64,000 bases of DNA from Tanypteryx hageni (taxonomy: Eukaryota; Arthropoda; Insecta; Odonata; Petaluridae), in assembly GCA_028673005.1 (NCBI GenBank), contig CM054117.1:48825370-48889369 (forward strand). The letters are read 5' to 3'. Every line of letters starts with the position of its first letter. The stretch's first letter is position 1. The position numbers were made by a program, and so were the translations under genes. The notes below the pieces were generated by a model. It saw only the letters and a list, made by a program, of their open reading frames with translations. It was not told where the DNA came from and did not search any database. Of this stretch, positions 47,791 through 59,359 are shown piece by piece.

Positions 47791-48733
47791 TTAGAATTGT
47801 AATATCGGAGCTGGATTCGTACTATTCTCTGAGGAAATGAATGAAAATTCTAATTTTTATCACAGAATTTTACTTATCCATCGTATTTCTTCGAATGTCG
47901 TGTAAATATCGGCGTTTTTGAAGTTTTTATCACTAACTACGGGAGTATTGCCAACGCAACGGCTATTGTTGGACTCGAATTCGGTAAAGTCTAGTACATA
48001 CACGCGTTATTTTTGACACACAAATACACGCGTTCAATTTAGTTTTCCATTCAAATGTATTTGTAATATTTTATAACGCTAAATTATGAAATTTGGAAAC
48101 AAAGAGCTACATAACCGCCGTGATTTTAAAAGCATTGAAGTCAATATAAGTATTAAATACATGATTAAATTGAGAGTAGACATCATAAATTCCGTTTGGA
48201 TCACCTTGTTTTAATATCGCTTATAGTTTCACTGTGGCATCCGTCTGTGCACTTGCTTAAATTACAATTGCGACGAAACCGTAAACGATAGAGAACTGTA
48301 ACTTGGAGTATAGATTTCTGTATTGTTGCCATTTGTTTTTCCTAAGGTCTAAGTTTTTAAGAATATACGGGGTTGGATAGGAGGCCAATAAATTGTTTTT
48401 TAATATCTCCGAAAGTATAAAAGATGGAAAGCTGAAATATTGAGCATACATTTTCACATTGATGTCACTTATAAACGAGGCTTTAGTGACCGAATATATG
48501 ACGGTATAACCACAACAAAAATTAGTCAAGATAAGTTAGATTTACTAATATAACAGGTGATCAAATTACATACTCTCCTCAGTTCGCCAGTTAATGTGAG
48601 ATATCTTCCTAGCAAAATAAAACACAAAATATTACTAGAGTATATAATAGAAGAAAAACGCACTAATTTCATCCATGTCCATGGATAACACTATACTTGT
48701 TTATTACCCTTTCCAATTCTAAAGACCTTATGG
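47791..48733. other. No recognisable gene
   Basis: AT-rich sequence. A 90-codon minus-strand frame at 48257-48529 matches no family I know. Confidence 0.55.
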
Positions 48734-48756
48734 CTGAAGAAGGGTATTACCCGAAA
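48734..48756 (+). ncRNA. Hammerhead-like catalytic core, relic
   Basis: CTGAAGA, an extra A, stem GGGT-ATT-ACCC, then GAAA. Same 23-nt length and order as 46765-46787, but with different, still complementary stem bases. Stems I and III were not established, so ribozyme activity is not claimed. Probably part of a Penelope-like terminal repeat. Confidence 0.35.
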
Positions 48757-49116
48757 AGTTTCCGCAATACGTTTCTTTCGTGAGTGTCCCTCAGACAACC
48801 GAAGCGGCTCATTCTTCAATGGTTAAACTTTTTTCTCCAAATACCCCTGCTTCACTTCTTGGCAGCTCTCTTTCCCTTTCGAGCCCTCTATCAGCTGAAA
48901 CCTTTTCCTTCCTCTTTCTCATTTTCCTTCCAGTTTTCCTTCTAACGCGTCTTTAATCATGCTAACTCTTCTCGGTCAGCGGCCGATTCAGTTCGCCTTC
49001 CTCTTTCGCATACTCCGTGTAATCATTCACCTTTCTCCTATTCTTGATATTTCCTTGTTTTTCATCCATATGTCCATTTTATCTTCGGCATTTTTCTCCA
49101 GGTCCGCATTTCGAAG

Positions 49117-49216
<100 letters not shown>

Positions 49217-49719
49217 TTCCGAAAAAAATATATTTTTAACTATTTATATATTTAACAGACTTCTCACCAGTTAATTTACCTTTATACTTTCAACGTTCCT
49301 TTGCCTGATATACCTCCGCCTATTGGGTCTATTTGAAGTATTCGGAGGAAGCCTTCGCAAAAATAATTTCAGAGATCCTTTCCATGTCATAAGCATCAAT
49401 ATAGGATGTACCGTGTGCCGAGATCAATGAAGAATATGCGATTTAATACTTTAAACGTCGTTGAAACAATCGTGCGTTGAATGCCTTGATAAAAAATTCG
49501 GACCACCACCTAACAATATAGAAAAAAAATAAAAATACAACTGTTACTGCCCAGCTAAATTTTAATGCGGAATACGAAAAAGGATTTGTAAAAGGAGGAG
49601 GAATGAAAGAAAAAAAGCTAGTCGAGAGTGAATCGAAATCGCGCCCTCAAATTTCAGACGCACCCACTATACGCTCACCTCCAACAAATACTTAATCAAC
49701 TAGGAGTGTAACAAGAAAT

Positions 49720-49935
49720 TTATACCAGTTGACGTGAAACTGCAATATTTAATCGCGATTTTCGGAAAAAAACTATCGGCCGCATACGCCCAAAAGGGGG
49801 ATTTGCAGTGATCCTGGAATCCAGAGCTATAAACCTACCAAGTTTCATAAAAATCCGTGATCCCACTACCGTCTCCTCTCCTTGTAAGTCAAATAATAAC
49901 AGGTCAGATTTGAGCAAACCAGTTGAGTGGTTCAA
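49720..49935 (-). repeat. Repeat remnant with ATGAAACTTGGTAGG theme
   Basis: On the minus strand CACGGATTTTTATGAAACTT continues GGTAGGTTTATAGCTC, matching the theme seen in 9254-9770 and 47600-47625. The 71-codon frame here is probably a by-product of this repeat. Confidence 0.35.
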
Positions 49936-50639
49936 GTGACTCAGAATTCACGAAAAATATTATTTGTTACCTCAAGTTATTTGTGCCTAAAACTCCTCGG
50001 TCAGGTATTTATAAACCGCAGCCACAATTTATATTCTTTTGGGACAAGGTTTCATTTTAAATCAAGTCCAGAATTTAAGTTAGAATGCGCACGATTAGCT
50101 ACCGCTTATTCCGGAATTTATTGGATAAATTCCACAAAGAAGTCTACCCCCCTGAACATCGCCGCAATCCGTTCCTGGGTGTGACTCGATAAAAATAGGA
50201 TCTCTCCAACAAAAAAATGACAACCGTAAATTCGCCGCCCCGCTTGAATATTCGATGAAAGACGCAGCGGGTCACACGCAGCGCTTCAGGGGGCACTCTG
50301 GCCGTCTCCCGACAATCGCAACGCCCGAGATGAGAAACGCGACGAAATATCTAACGAGGACATCTACGACTCGGTACGCGAGATAGAGATGCGTATCTTT
50401 TCCGAACGAGACTCGACACAAATCTTTTTACATGCCTGCCAACGCGCGACGATGGTCTCCGAGGCAAAAACTCTCATTTTTAACCAAAGGCCGCCCGTAT
50501 TTCCGTCGCCCACTCTACGCCTCAACCCTCTCACACCAAAAAAAAACAAGAAACGAACATCATTTCACCGCATAGAGATCTAAAAGTGAAAGAAAGGCAC
50601 AAGAAAGGATTTCGGTGGGAAAGAATGGGAGGACTTTTG

Positions 50640-50870
50640 TGTTCCGAGGGTTGACGGAATGACGACAGGAAGGGAGGAGACGGCGGTGGCATTGGGGAGA
50701 AGGGGGGAGGGGGAGAAGGAGGTATAGGACGAAGGAATGAGAACGAGAGGCTCGCGAGGGGAGGTAAAAGATCGTAATGGCGGCGCGTTCGCTGCGGGGG
50801 GTACGCTCCACAGTCACACGGCCGGCCTCACTTGTGCGTGACGAGCAGACGAGACGGAAAATTATCCCTC
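50640..50870. other. Purine tract plus CpG-dense patch, promoter-like
   Basis: A GGGAGG-rich tract (50640-50765) is followed by a CpG-dense segment with ATGGCGGCGCGTTCGCTGCG at 50777. A 122-codon frame starts there but soon enters pyrimidine-rich low complexity. The patch could be an unmethylated promoter with a first exon, but I have no homology to support a gene. Confidence 0.3.
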
Positions 50871-51319
50871 CCCCTCGCTCCTCCCCTCCCGCTTTTTTCT
50901 CAAGAAATCTCTCCTCTTTCCCCTCTTCCCCCCTCCTCTCCTCTCACACCACCCATTTCCTTCCGAAGAGCCATAAAAATACGCCGCATTGCCACGGGAG
51001 GAGTTGGAAAAAAATCTCGATTGCATTTTTGCCTCAATGCGTGAAAAAGAGAATTGAAACGGAAACGCGAGGTTTTTTTTCAGGAATGCTCGAGTATAAT
51101 GACGACAGAGGCTTCGGTTTTATTCAAGAAAGACAATTTTCCTAGCTTGGAGAGCGGCCTTATGGAAGAACACCATTCCGATTCGTAGTTTACGGTAATT
51201 TCAGGCCTTCCCTCATCGTAAATATAAAAGAAATATTCGTCTAGTTTAGGATATATTCTGTAGATGGCAAAACTATTCGGCGCCACGTAAAAATATCGGT
51301 ACCCGCCTATTAAATGGGG

Positions 51320-52655
51320 CAACACCCGGCTAACTGATAAAAAGTGATCTAAATAAGTTATATAAACAGACCTAAATTAATATAAAAACTTAGTTTGACC
51401 TAGAGTGCGAAATAAAATCTAGGTAAAATTCAATTTATTTGCACACCATCATAAAGGATTGACAAAATTTATTGGTTAAAGGGAGCATTTTCAAGACTGG
51501 GAAACCATTAACAAATTGGATAAAATTGAAGAAAATATGGTATAGACTTTCACATGTACTAATTATACTTGTTACAAACATGAATGATAAATAATATTTT
51601 GTTGAACCAATTTTAAGATCCAGATGTATTATAATTAACTTAAAATTCGCGCGTAAAAACCCCGCAGAAGCCGGAATATCCCTGCCTTAAGATGTCAGTC
51701 TTTCCGCTGAAGACCTCTAATTCTGGCTATGTAAATAAACAAAAATATACCTAGAATGGAAATTTCTCTCGAATATCGTTCCGGATTGGATAAATAACAA
51801 AATTTACCATGTAAATGTAATTTGCTCGTGATAAACGGTCATCTTCAGCGATGAGAATACATTCTAGAAATAAGGTCAATGAAAAACGTTATCTCGAGGG
51901 AAGTTAATTAGAAAATAACCATCTATCGCGGGGCTTTTGGACATAACCGATAAATACAAACTAAGAAAAAAATCCCGATTTCCATATAGCGAAATTTTAA
52001 AAGCAACTCAATCACTTCCCCTGCAGGAAAGACGGCCAGACACTTCGTAACATTCAGATCTCGAGGGATTTTTATAATCTCGACGAGTTCCGTGATCGGG
52101 AGAATTAAAGGGCGGGAGCGAGAGGAATCCATTCTGGGAAAAAGGAAGAGAAATCTTCGCCCTTAAGTGAACGGATTACCGGGAATTCCATTACGAGAGA
52201 CACGATCCCGGCGGAAAATTTACGAGATAGACGATCCTCTTATTACGTCTTACACGAGAATATTCTTGCTTCGGTACTTAAAAAGATTCGAGGCATTTCG
52301 AAAATTTTCGGGGTAATTTTTTTGAAATTTCGAAAAAAAGCGAAATTATTAGTGCGAAAGAGTGGCAATGTGTCATTTCTTGTAGCCATTCGTCTGTTCT
52401 TGCGGGACGGTTCAGGCTGTAAAACTGCGCGAATTAGGTCGAATGTTTGTCGTTCTGGTGTTTTATATGCTTTTGTGAACTGCATCGAAACTATCTGTAA
52501 GGAAATACTTAAAAAAACTAGAACAAAAGGCACACATGAAGCCAAACACGTGTTTGTTAAGCTTTTTCAATATAAAAGCCATGATATTCTCTTATCTGTG
52601 AAAAAATATTTATGTAGTACAGTTATAAAAGTTATAATCTTACGTGAATTCTAAC
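51320..52655. other. No gene; small hairpin-family scraps near 51700-51870
   Basis: GTCATCTTCAGCGATGAGAA at about 51838 and, on the minus strand, GGTCTTCAGCGGAAAGA at about 51701-51717 look like loop fragments of the hairpin family in opposite orientations ~120 bp apart. The rest is AT-rich without a recognisable gene. Confidence 0.35.
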
Positions 52656-52659
52656 AATT

Positions 52660-52775
52660 CAAGAATAAGCACTTAATAATAAAAATTTTGTAACAAGGAT
52701 TCATCTCTGGTATCTCCAATAACAAGACTATGAAAACCCACGTTGTGGCTATAGGGCATCCATCAGATAAGTAAT
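52660..52775 (+). repeat. Hairpin-family left-arm copy
   Basis: CAAGAATAAGCACTTAATAA and GGTATCTCCAATAACAAGAC match the outer left arm, then GTTGTGGCTATAGGGCATCC fits the inner arm and loop start. The right half is missing. Confidence 0.7.
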
Positions 52776-52954
52776 TTTACATTTTTTAATTTGAAGAGCT
52801 CATTCTTGAATTCTCCAGCTATTAGAGAAGCTCGACAATTCTTTACCGAATTAACTCTAGATTTATTTATTAGACGCAAAATTTTACTCTTAGCATGCAA
52901 GCATGAACCTTATAACAGTACATTAAATAAGTATCTAGTAAGTTAATAGCCCAG

Positions 52955-53188
52955 CAAGGAATTATCGACCTCGTCTTATGGCTGAAAAAATCCAAGAACA
53001 AGCACTTAAAAATACTTCTCAGGCCTCTCCAAGTTTATAAAAAACCAGATGCGCATTTAGGTGACAAAGCAGCCGTCTTCAGTGGCAATCCACCTAAAAT
53101 AGATTCTACGTCAAAGAAATGCGCATCTGATTTTTTATAACCTTGTTGCAGCTACGGGAGACACCTGAGACAAGTATTTTTAAGTGCT
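52955..53188 (+). repeat. Best hairpin-family copy
   Basis: 53001-53188 folds on itself. The left arm begins AGCACTTAAAAATACTT and the right arm in reverse complement begins identically; both continue through a CTCAGG/CTCTCC block and TTATAAAAAA to CAGATGCGCATTT. The left arm lacks ~12 bases present in the right. The loop contains GCAGCCGTCTTCAGTGGCAA and ATAGATTCTA. Stem potential is roughly 65 bp. Upstream, TCGTCTTATGGCTGAAAAAA is shared with the copies at 55735 and 59675 and marks the left border. Confidence 0.9.
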
Positions 53189-55734
53189 AACTTTTGAAGT
53201 AAATAGGGAAAAATTTTCCACTACGAACGCATCAATAACTGGAACGTTGTTGGAAAATGTTTTCTAAGCCTATGGTTATTCGAAATGCGTACAATTTTAT
53301 GGGAAAGTGTCTCAATGGAAAACTGCACCGAGTTTTTGTTAACCTATAAGAAAACGACGCGTACGTCCTCATTTCTCAAGAAGAATTTGAAAAATTACCC
53401 TCATGCCAACTTGAGATCTGCGTTCAAGTTTTTTTATATATTTCATTTAGGTTCAAGAGTAAATTCAAGGATTTACGATTTTCATTTTTTATTGCACGAC
53501 AACTTCACAGGATACGTGAGGGTAGGGAATATGCCTTTGCCGTAGGAATGTCCTATTTTTCCAACCTAGAAAACATTGGAAAGTATCCCACCACGCCACC
53601 AAGAATACAAATCGATTCCCTTTAAAGGACAATGCATCCATGTTGCCCGTCAGGATGAAATTGAAAGGGTTGTCGCGGGCAACAGGAAAATGTGAAAGGA
53701 AGTTTGTTTGGAATGCTAAGTAACGGATTAGGAAGAATCAAGGCCAATGTGAGAGACAAAGGCTCCTTGTTGAAGGTTTAATAATACTTCTAGCAAATAT
53801 TTAACAAGGCTATCCAAAGTCTTTAAAAAAAGATAGGCGAATGCGTGTGAGATTACTGCGGCAAATATACTAACCTATTCGGATCGTTGGAAAGATCTTA
53901 ATTTTAACACTAAATATTGGCTTTAATTAAAGGACTACCCTAAAAATCGGATTATTCGAGTTAATATACATTATATAAGCTCGGATAATAGGAAAACACG
54001 GAGAATCCATACGATACACTGTTAAAGGAAAAATTCTTAAAAATATCTGTTTAACTCTTTATGCTGATTTAAAAAACCATTCACACAACGTATCCAACCC
54101 AATGAAGAGGATGTCTATACAGATAAGAGACCTTCCTTTAATGAAATTCATATCACATTCATTAAAATTGCAACGTAAAATAATTTGTTTCATTACGTTT
54201 GGCATTGGTGGCAATGGAGGGCTGCTTACGAGCTAAGGATAAATTAATCAATTTACAAAGTGCCCAGACAACTTGTGTATAGTCGTTATCAAGAAAAATT
54301 TCAGAACGCCCGCTCACCCGGATAAACTGAACGCGGATAATCAACTTTTTACTCTTTTAATAAAACCTCGCAATATTTGATTAAAAACAAGATATCGGTA
54401 AAACGAAGCAATTTAGTCAGTTTGAAATTATGTCGAAAGTAATTCTTAGGGGAATGATATACCCACGCGGTATGCTAAAAAAAATTCCTAACTTAGTCGA
54501 AGTCGTCGTTCGGTAATTCAAGAAATTAAATGCAACTGGGAGTCAAAGGAACGCACAGATTAAGCGTAAAAGACAACTAAACAAACTGAGATAACTCGAC
54601 CCGAGGAAGAGAAACGTTGTAAAAACAAAAGAAGCGTTAATGACACCTTAAGAATCCGTTAATGAACCAAAAAGCTAATAAACCAATACACACGATCAAT
54701 TTTTTTACAAGCAATCTCTGCTGGCGACTTCAACGGGTGAAGTCATCCCCTAGCCACCTCATCATGTTCGTAAAAAAGGAAGGGGATATCTCCGGGTCAC
54801 TTAAGCATTGCGTGCGCTTCTAACACAATTTACCGAGACACGCGATGATAAAAGTTGGTCCATGAAAGGTAGAAAAAAATTGTATATATACACAGGACAT
54901 TCTCGAGATAGAGGGAGTACTTTTCTCGAAGATTTTTATAAATGGAAAAGGATTTTTCAGGAGAAAAAATCGGATCCTTCGCACGAAATAAGGAGCTATT
55001 ATGTGCCATTATCGCGGAATAATAACCCAAATTTTCTCGGAAAGGCAGTGTCGTAATCCGGATGAAAAACCTGGTGTTGCAACGGATACTCTTAGCGACT
55101 CCGAGACGACTGCAAAAAAGCGATTTTTTTAAATTCCAGATTGAATTCGCCACCATAGAAATTTGTGTGAACCGGCGACTAGGAAGTAAAGACACACTAA
55201 GTAAGAAAGCACGTCTAACTGTTAAAAAGACAAATATTAACTTTATTTTAATGGTCATATTATTTAAATTTACTGCTGTAATTCCAGAAATACCGAAATA
55301 TCCCTGTAGAGGGTCACCCTTGTATAGGACGCAGATAGATTTTTGAACTAAAATTCTCGAACAATTCAGCGTACCCGCATATAGGACGCATAGTTATTCT
55401 ACCAAATTAGGACAGTCGCAGACAGGGGCGGATTTGTCACTCACTAGGCACAAAGGGCCCCAAACAAAGAATTCCGCGAATTTTAATTTGTAATTTTTAA
55501 ATACACTCTTCGCGTTCAAGTTTCATTAATCCTTTTATTATAACACTCTATAATTCGAGTCGCATATAATTTGAAGTTTTATAAGTTATATGTAATTTTT
55601 TGGTTTTCGTGATATTAACAGATTTTTTGCGATATATTGAGTTTTTTGTCTATTCGTTTTAGAAAGAATTATGTACCCTATTATAGTATGCATCACATTT
55701 TTGAGCACAACAATTTTTTTTTAAGTGAATCCTA
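53189..55734. other. No recognisable gene
   Basis: AT-rich DNA. Frames at 53285-53545, 54830-55258 and 55062-55346 overlap on both strands, match no family and lack exon-like context. Confidence 0.55.
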
Positions 55735-55935
55735 TAAGGCAATTATCGATCTCACCTTATGGCTGACATAAAAATAGAAGAACAATATGTCTCCTATAGC
55801 CAAAAAAATGAGGGAAAACCCTATGCGAATTTTGGATAAAAAGCAGCCGTCGTCGGCGATGATTCTCCGATAATAGATTCGAAGAATCTGGTTTTTCCAA
55901 CCTATTTATGACTACTGGGCAAATATTGCTTTTTT
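55735..55935 (+). repeat. Hairpin-family copy beside tRNA-like sequence
   Basis: Starts AATTATCGATCTCACCTTAT then GGCTGA, as other copies do. The left arm (CAATATGTCTCCTATAGCCA) pairs with the right arm (reverse complement CAATATTTGCCCAGTAGTCA), and GGAAAACC/GGAAAAACC are matched further in. The loop has GCAGCCGTCGTCGGCGATGA and AATAGATTCG. It ends ~100 bp before a minus-strand tRNA-Gly-like sequence. Confidence 0.8.
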
Positions 55936-55991
55936 ATTTTCCTATAGTGATGTTACAAATATAAGGCAAATTTATAGGAAAACTGTCAAAC

Positions 55992-56225
55992 ACCTCTCGT
56001 GATAATAATTTTGAAACGAGAAAAAAAGGCTGCTATGACCGGGAATCGAACCCGGGTCTTCCACTTGCCGGGCGGATATTCTACCACTGAACTATCTTAG
56101 CAGATCAATTCTCTCGTTTCTTAACGAGGATGTTTTTTCTCGTTTCAAAATTATTCCCACATTATAGCTTATGCCTGTCTGCATAGGATCTTTAGATCAC
56201 TTTATTCTATCAACCTCTCGTGATA
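55992..56225. mobile_element. tRNA-containing insertion with 13-bp direct repeats
   Basis: ACCTCTCGTGATA occurs at 55992-56004 and 56213-56225 and could be a target-site duplication. Within it, 56004-56026 and 56133-56155 are perfect 23-bp inverted repeats around TTTTGAAACGAG, bracketing the tRNA-like sequence. A CTCGTT-TCTT-AACGAG hairpin lies at 56113-56128. The combination of possible target duplication and Pol III gene suggests a SINE or retro-inserted tRNA copy, but the inverted repeats are unusual for either. Confidence 0.65.
56032..56101 (-). tRNA. tRNA-Gly-derived cloverleaf, probably a pseudogene or SINE head
   Basis: The 70-nt minus-strand sequence folds as a full cloverleaf: acceptor GCTAAGA/TCATAGC with one A-A mismatch, D arm GTTC-AGTGGTA-GAAT, anticodon stem TCCGC/GTGGA, a 4-nt variable loop, and T arm CCGGG-TTCGATT-CCCGG. 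D and T arms are those of animal tRNA-Gly(GCC). The anticodon loop reads CCGGCAA, so position 33 is C rather than the near-universal U and the anticodon position reads GGC (Ala) rather than GCC. A diverged relative at 59360-59430 shares the C33 loop type, which points to a dispersed tRNA-derived family rather than a working tRNA. A tRNA finder may still score it as a gene. Confidence 0.6.
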
Positions 56226-58140
56226 TTCAACTCTCATTATGATATGCCGCCTACAAATATAAATTCTACCGTAATACGTATATATATATATATTCCAATT
56301 AGTTTTACCACATACAGTATAGGAAGACTATACTCAGCAGGTGCCTCTGGTTATTGTTATCAGCCGGTTACTGTAATAAAACGCGCAATTCCAGAACCAA
56401 ATACAGTTTAAGAAAGATTGGCCTTTATTGTTACCGATTAATGTAATCAATTTAACTGAACCCAATGTGATCACGTAAAGCGGGATTTACTGTACAACCT
56501 AAACCACATGAACTAATTACAAAATTAATAAATTTTGAATTCGTCGTATCCGGGGGAATGTAGAGGAATACGATCGGATTTGAGCTACTACAATATCTTA
56601 CATTTCTTTTAATGGATTCGAAGTCTGTATGTCGTTGTAAAAAAATAAATCCATTCGCTATGTCGTCGAATATTTGCCGTATAAGTTAGCATATATCCTT
56701 GAAATTGGGCATGCACAATGAGACGATTAGCGGAGGTTTGCATCCAATTAAAACGTTTATTAACGTTTTTATCGACTAGCCTCTATTCACAGCAAAACAA
56801 GAATCTTGATCGACGGGATCTCTCAAGAATTTTAGACAACTAGTTTCATTGAGTCCAATTATCTTTCCTTTCATTCCACTACAATCGGCAGCGCCTGACC
56901 GCAATTTTCCCTTCTCTAAAATTTTGTTTCAATAACATATTTCCGCTTCGTGAAATTCGGGTGGAATGCTCAAGTAAAAAAAACATCCGTCCGCGTTAAA
57001 AAAAACTCAACAGAAACAGGGAGTTAAACCTTCGTCCAACCTAGAGAAGGTGAAAATTAGCGATAGGACAACATCTATCATTACCACCGCACATTATCGA
57101 CCCTCCACGCGCGCACGACTTAATTTCCAGAACCTATAATAAGCCCTTCATTATGACTGATAATTTATAGTGTAATTGCGTCGGCAATTAAGGTTTAAGC
57201 AAATTTCATGGCTCGGAACTAAGCCAAATAACGATAGGGGTGAGGTTTTTACCGGCCTTAGAAATTAAATTTAAATTAAAAAATATATTATCCGGCGCGC
57301 GAAGAAAAAGATATCACGGCTGCGACGTTAGGAATAGAGTGAGCAATTAAAAGTGGATCAAAGGAATACAAAGGAAGATGTTTATAAAAAGCAATAGGCA
57401 CGTCTACTGCCGCCATGGGTGTGATAAATTTTCGTTCGGAGACCAAGGTTGTCCGCTTTTCACGGAAAGGGTATTTTTTTGAAGAGAGAGAACCTCCTGG
57501 ACCACTCAAGCGTTGGATGACATGAAAGTAAAACCAAAAAGTTTCGGGAAAAACGGGAAGAATTTACCACTTAGAGCGAATTGAATAAGCACGTTTCATT
57601 TTTATGAAGTACTCGCAACACGGAAATTATTCGTAAAATAGTTGTTCGAAGCAATTTTCTGGTTGCCACGCTATAAATTTTTTTTGGGGTTTCTCAAAAA
57701 TTAAATATATTTCCTTGCCAGTAAATCAGACGAAATTTCTTATTCATTATGTAACTCTTAAGTGCTGTCTTCACTTTTTGACTATTTTCAATTGAAAATG
57801 CCATTAAGCGATGTTGGATAATTGCCAACTGCGACTCAAATTCATCTATTCTTCCAACTATAAGACAGGCACGGACAAAAACTATCAATAAAACAACACT
57901 AAACCAAAAGAAGGCATCAATGTCCACTACTAATAGTTTAATTTTCACTGAAAATCGTCAACATATCTCCAACCTATCTCAGGCTGAAGAAAAAAACCAA
58001 GCTAACCTGATGGCACGATGAAAAATTTCATAAGTATATGAGCCTTGAAGAAAGAATTTTTACACGCTCCAAGCCCTCTGATAATCTTAACGTCAACGAA
58101 TTACCAACAGGTTACATTACGCATGCGCAGTACATTTTCA
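56226..58140. other. No gene; possible mariner/pogo-like end near 56490
   Basis: The reverse complement of about 56471-56496 begins GTACAGTAAATCCCGCTTTA, similar to some Tc1/mariner or pogo ends; a weak counterpart (TTACTGTAATAAAACGCG) lies at about 56366-56383. The rest is AT-rich with unsupported frames. Confidence 0.35.
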
Positions 58141-59129
58141 ACGCAAGCTGTCTTGAAGGCCGCCGCGGCGTTAAATAACGCGGGCTAATTGTTTTTTATG
58201 AACGCTTGTTTGTCGACCGAATCATCGTGGTTTCTTTCCGACGTAGAATTGCTTTCGTTCGTTCGTTCTCGAAAATGTGTTTCTTAATGCTTTGCTCATC
58301 CCTAATTCCGGGCAATCATTTCCATCGCGTTAGCGGACGTTCGTCATTTCGCCCGCCCCGACCTCGGCATCATCGAGGCAACTCATTTCGTCCCTCGGTC
58401 TTGAGGGAGGGTGTGTTTTTTTAAAACGAGTTAGTAATGAAGATGATAAATCGATCTGGGGTTAATTATGTATCAATCGCGGCTCATGAACTGTACGCCC
58501 ACTTTTTTTTGAACGTTCGGGTTTAAATTTCCGACAGTATAGCATAAAAAAACAGGAAAGAATACTAAATTGCGCCAGACCGAATTCACATTTTATAGGA
58601 GTGGTTCTCTTGAACGTGCATTTTTTTGAATAACGTGTTCGTGACAGTTTCATCTATATTTATTACTTTATGTTGAACGTATTCAAATAATGTCTGGCTG
58701 TATTGGAAAATATTTTTTATAATTTTAATCGGCGGAATTATCTGGACTTTCAGGCTGTAGAATGATATCTACTGGCACTAATTCTAATTTTCAGGCTTCT
58801 AATAGCCGGCTTCACCTTCTCCATGTGTTGCTATGCGGTGCACATGATTATCACGCCCTTCGGATGGAATATTATGTAACCAAATCCTTAAATGGACTGC
58901 CAACATGTATTAAACTCTCTCTGTCCCTGTCATAAATGAGACGACAAATGAAATGATCACAAGATGATAACTGACATCTAATGGAGCAGGAGATAGAGCA
59001 ATCGTTACCCTAATATTGGCAATAATACATAAACAGACCTCATCAGGAGATGAAATATACCTCATGATCACTGCGGTGATATATCAACTGGAAATAAGTT
59101 TGACTAATAAAATGAGCTCTTTTCGGACC
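58141..59129. other. CpG-containing patch then AT-rich DNA, no recognisable gene
   Basis: 58160-58420 is CpG-rich (GCCGCCGCGGCG near 58160) with a 72-codon frame at 58206-58424 that I do not recognise. The remainder is AT-rich. Confidence 0.45.
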
Positions 59130-59154
59130 CTGATGATGACGTTCTATGTCAAAA
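59130..59154 (+). ncRNA. Degenerate hammerhead-like motif
   Basis: CTGATGA followed by a TGAC...GTCA stem and AAAAC. The G before AAA is missing as an unpaired core base, so this is at most a decayed core of the type found in Penelope-like terminal repeats. Confidence 0.25.
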
Positions 59155-59359
59155 CCGGGTAGCATTACTGTTAACATAAAATCCTGCGGTTAGACAACAG
59201 CACATTCATTACTATTTTCATGGCATAATAATTTGATTATTATCTACAAACATTTTCAATTACGAGAAAACAAATAACTCAAAAAATAATTCAATCAAAG
59301 AGATACTATGTTGACCTCAGCGCGAGAAATAACCGAATCTGAAGCGTGAGAATTAGACT

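Noticed and set aside
51080..51145. GMLEYNDDRGFGFIQ after a TTTTTTTTCAG acceptor-like site, resembling a cold-shock-domain RNP motif
   Set aside because: The similarity covers only a few residues, the frame stops seven residues later, no splice donor follows and no further cold-shock strands are nearby. Only a profile search hit would revive it.
54830..55258. 142-codon minus-strand frame
   Set aside because: Biased to Phe/Ile/Leu/Ser as expected from AT-rich DNA, overlapped by + strand frames, no motif.
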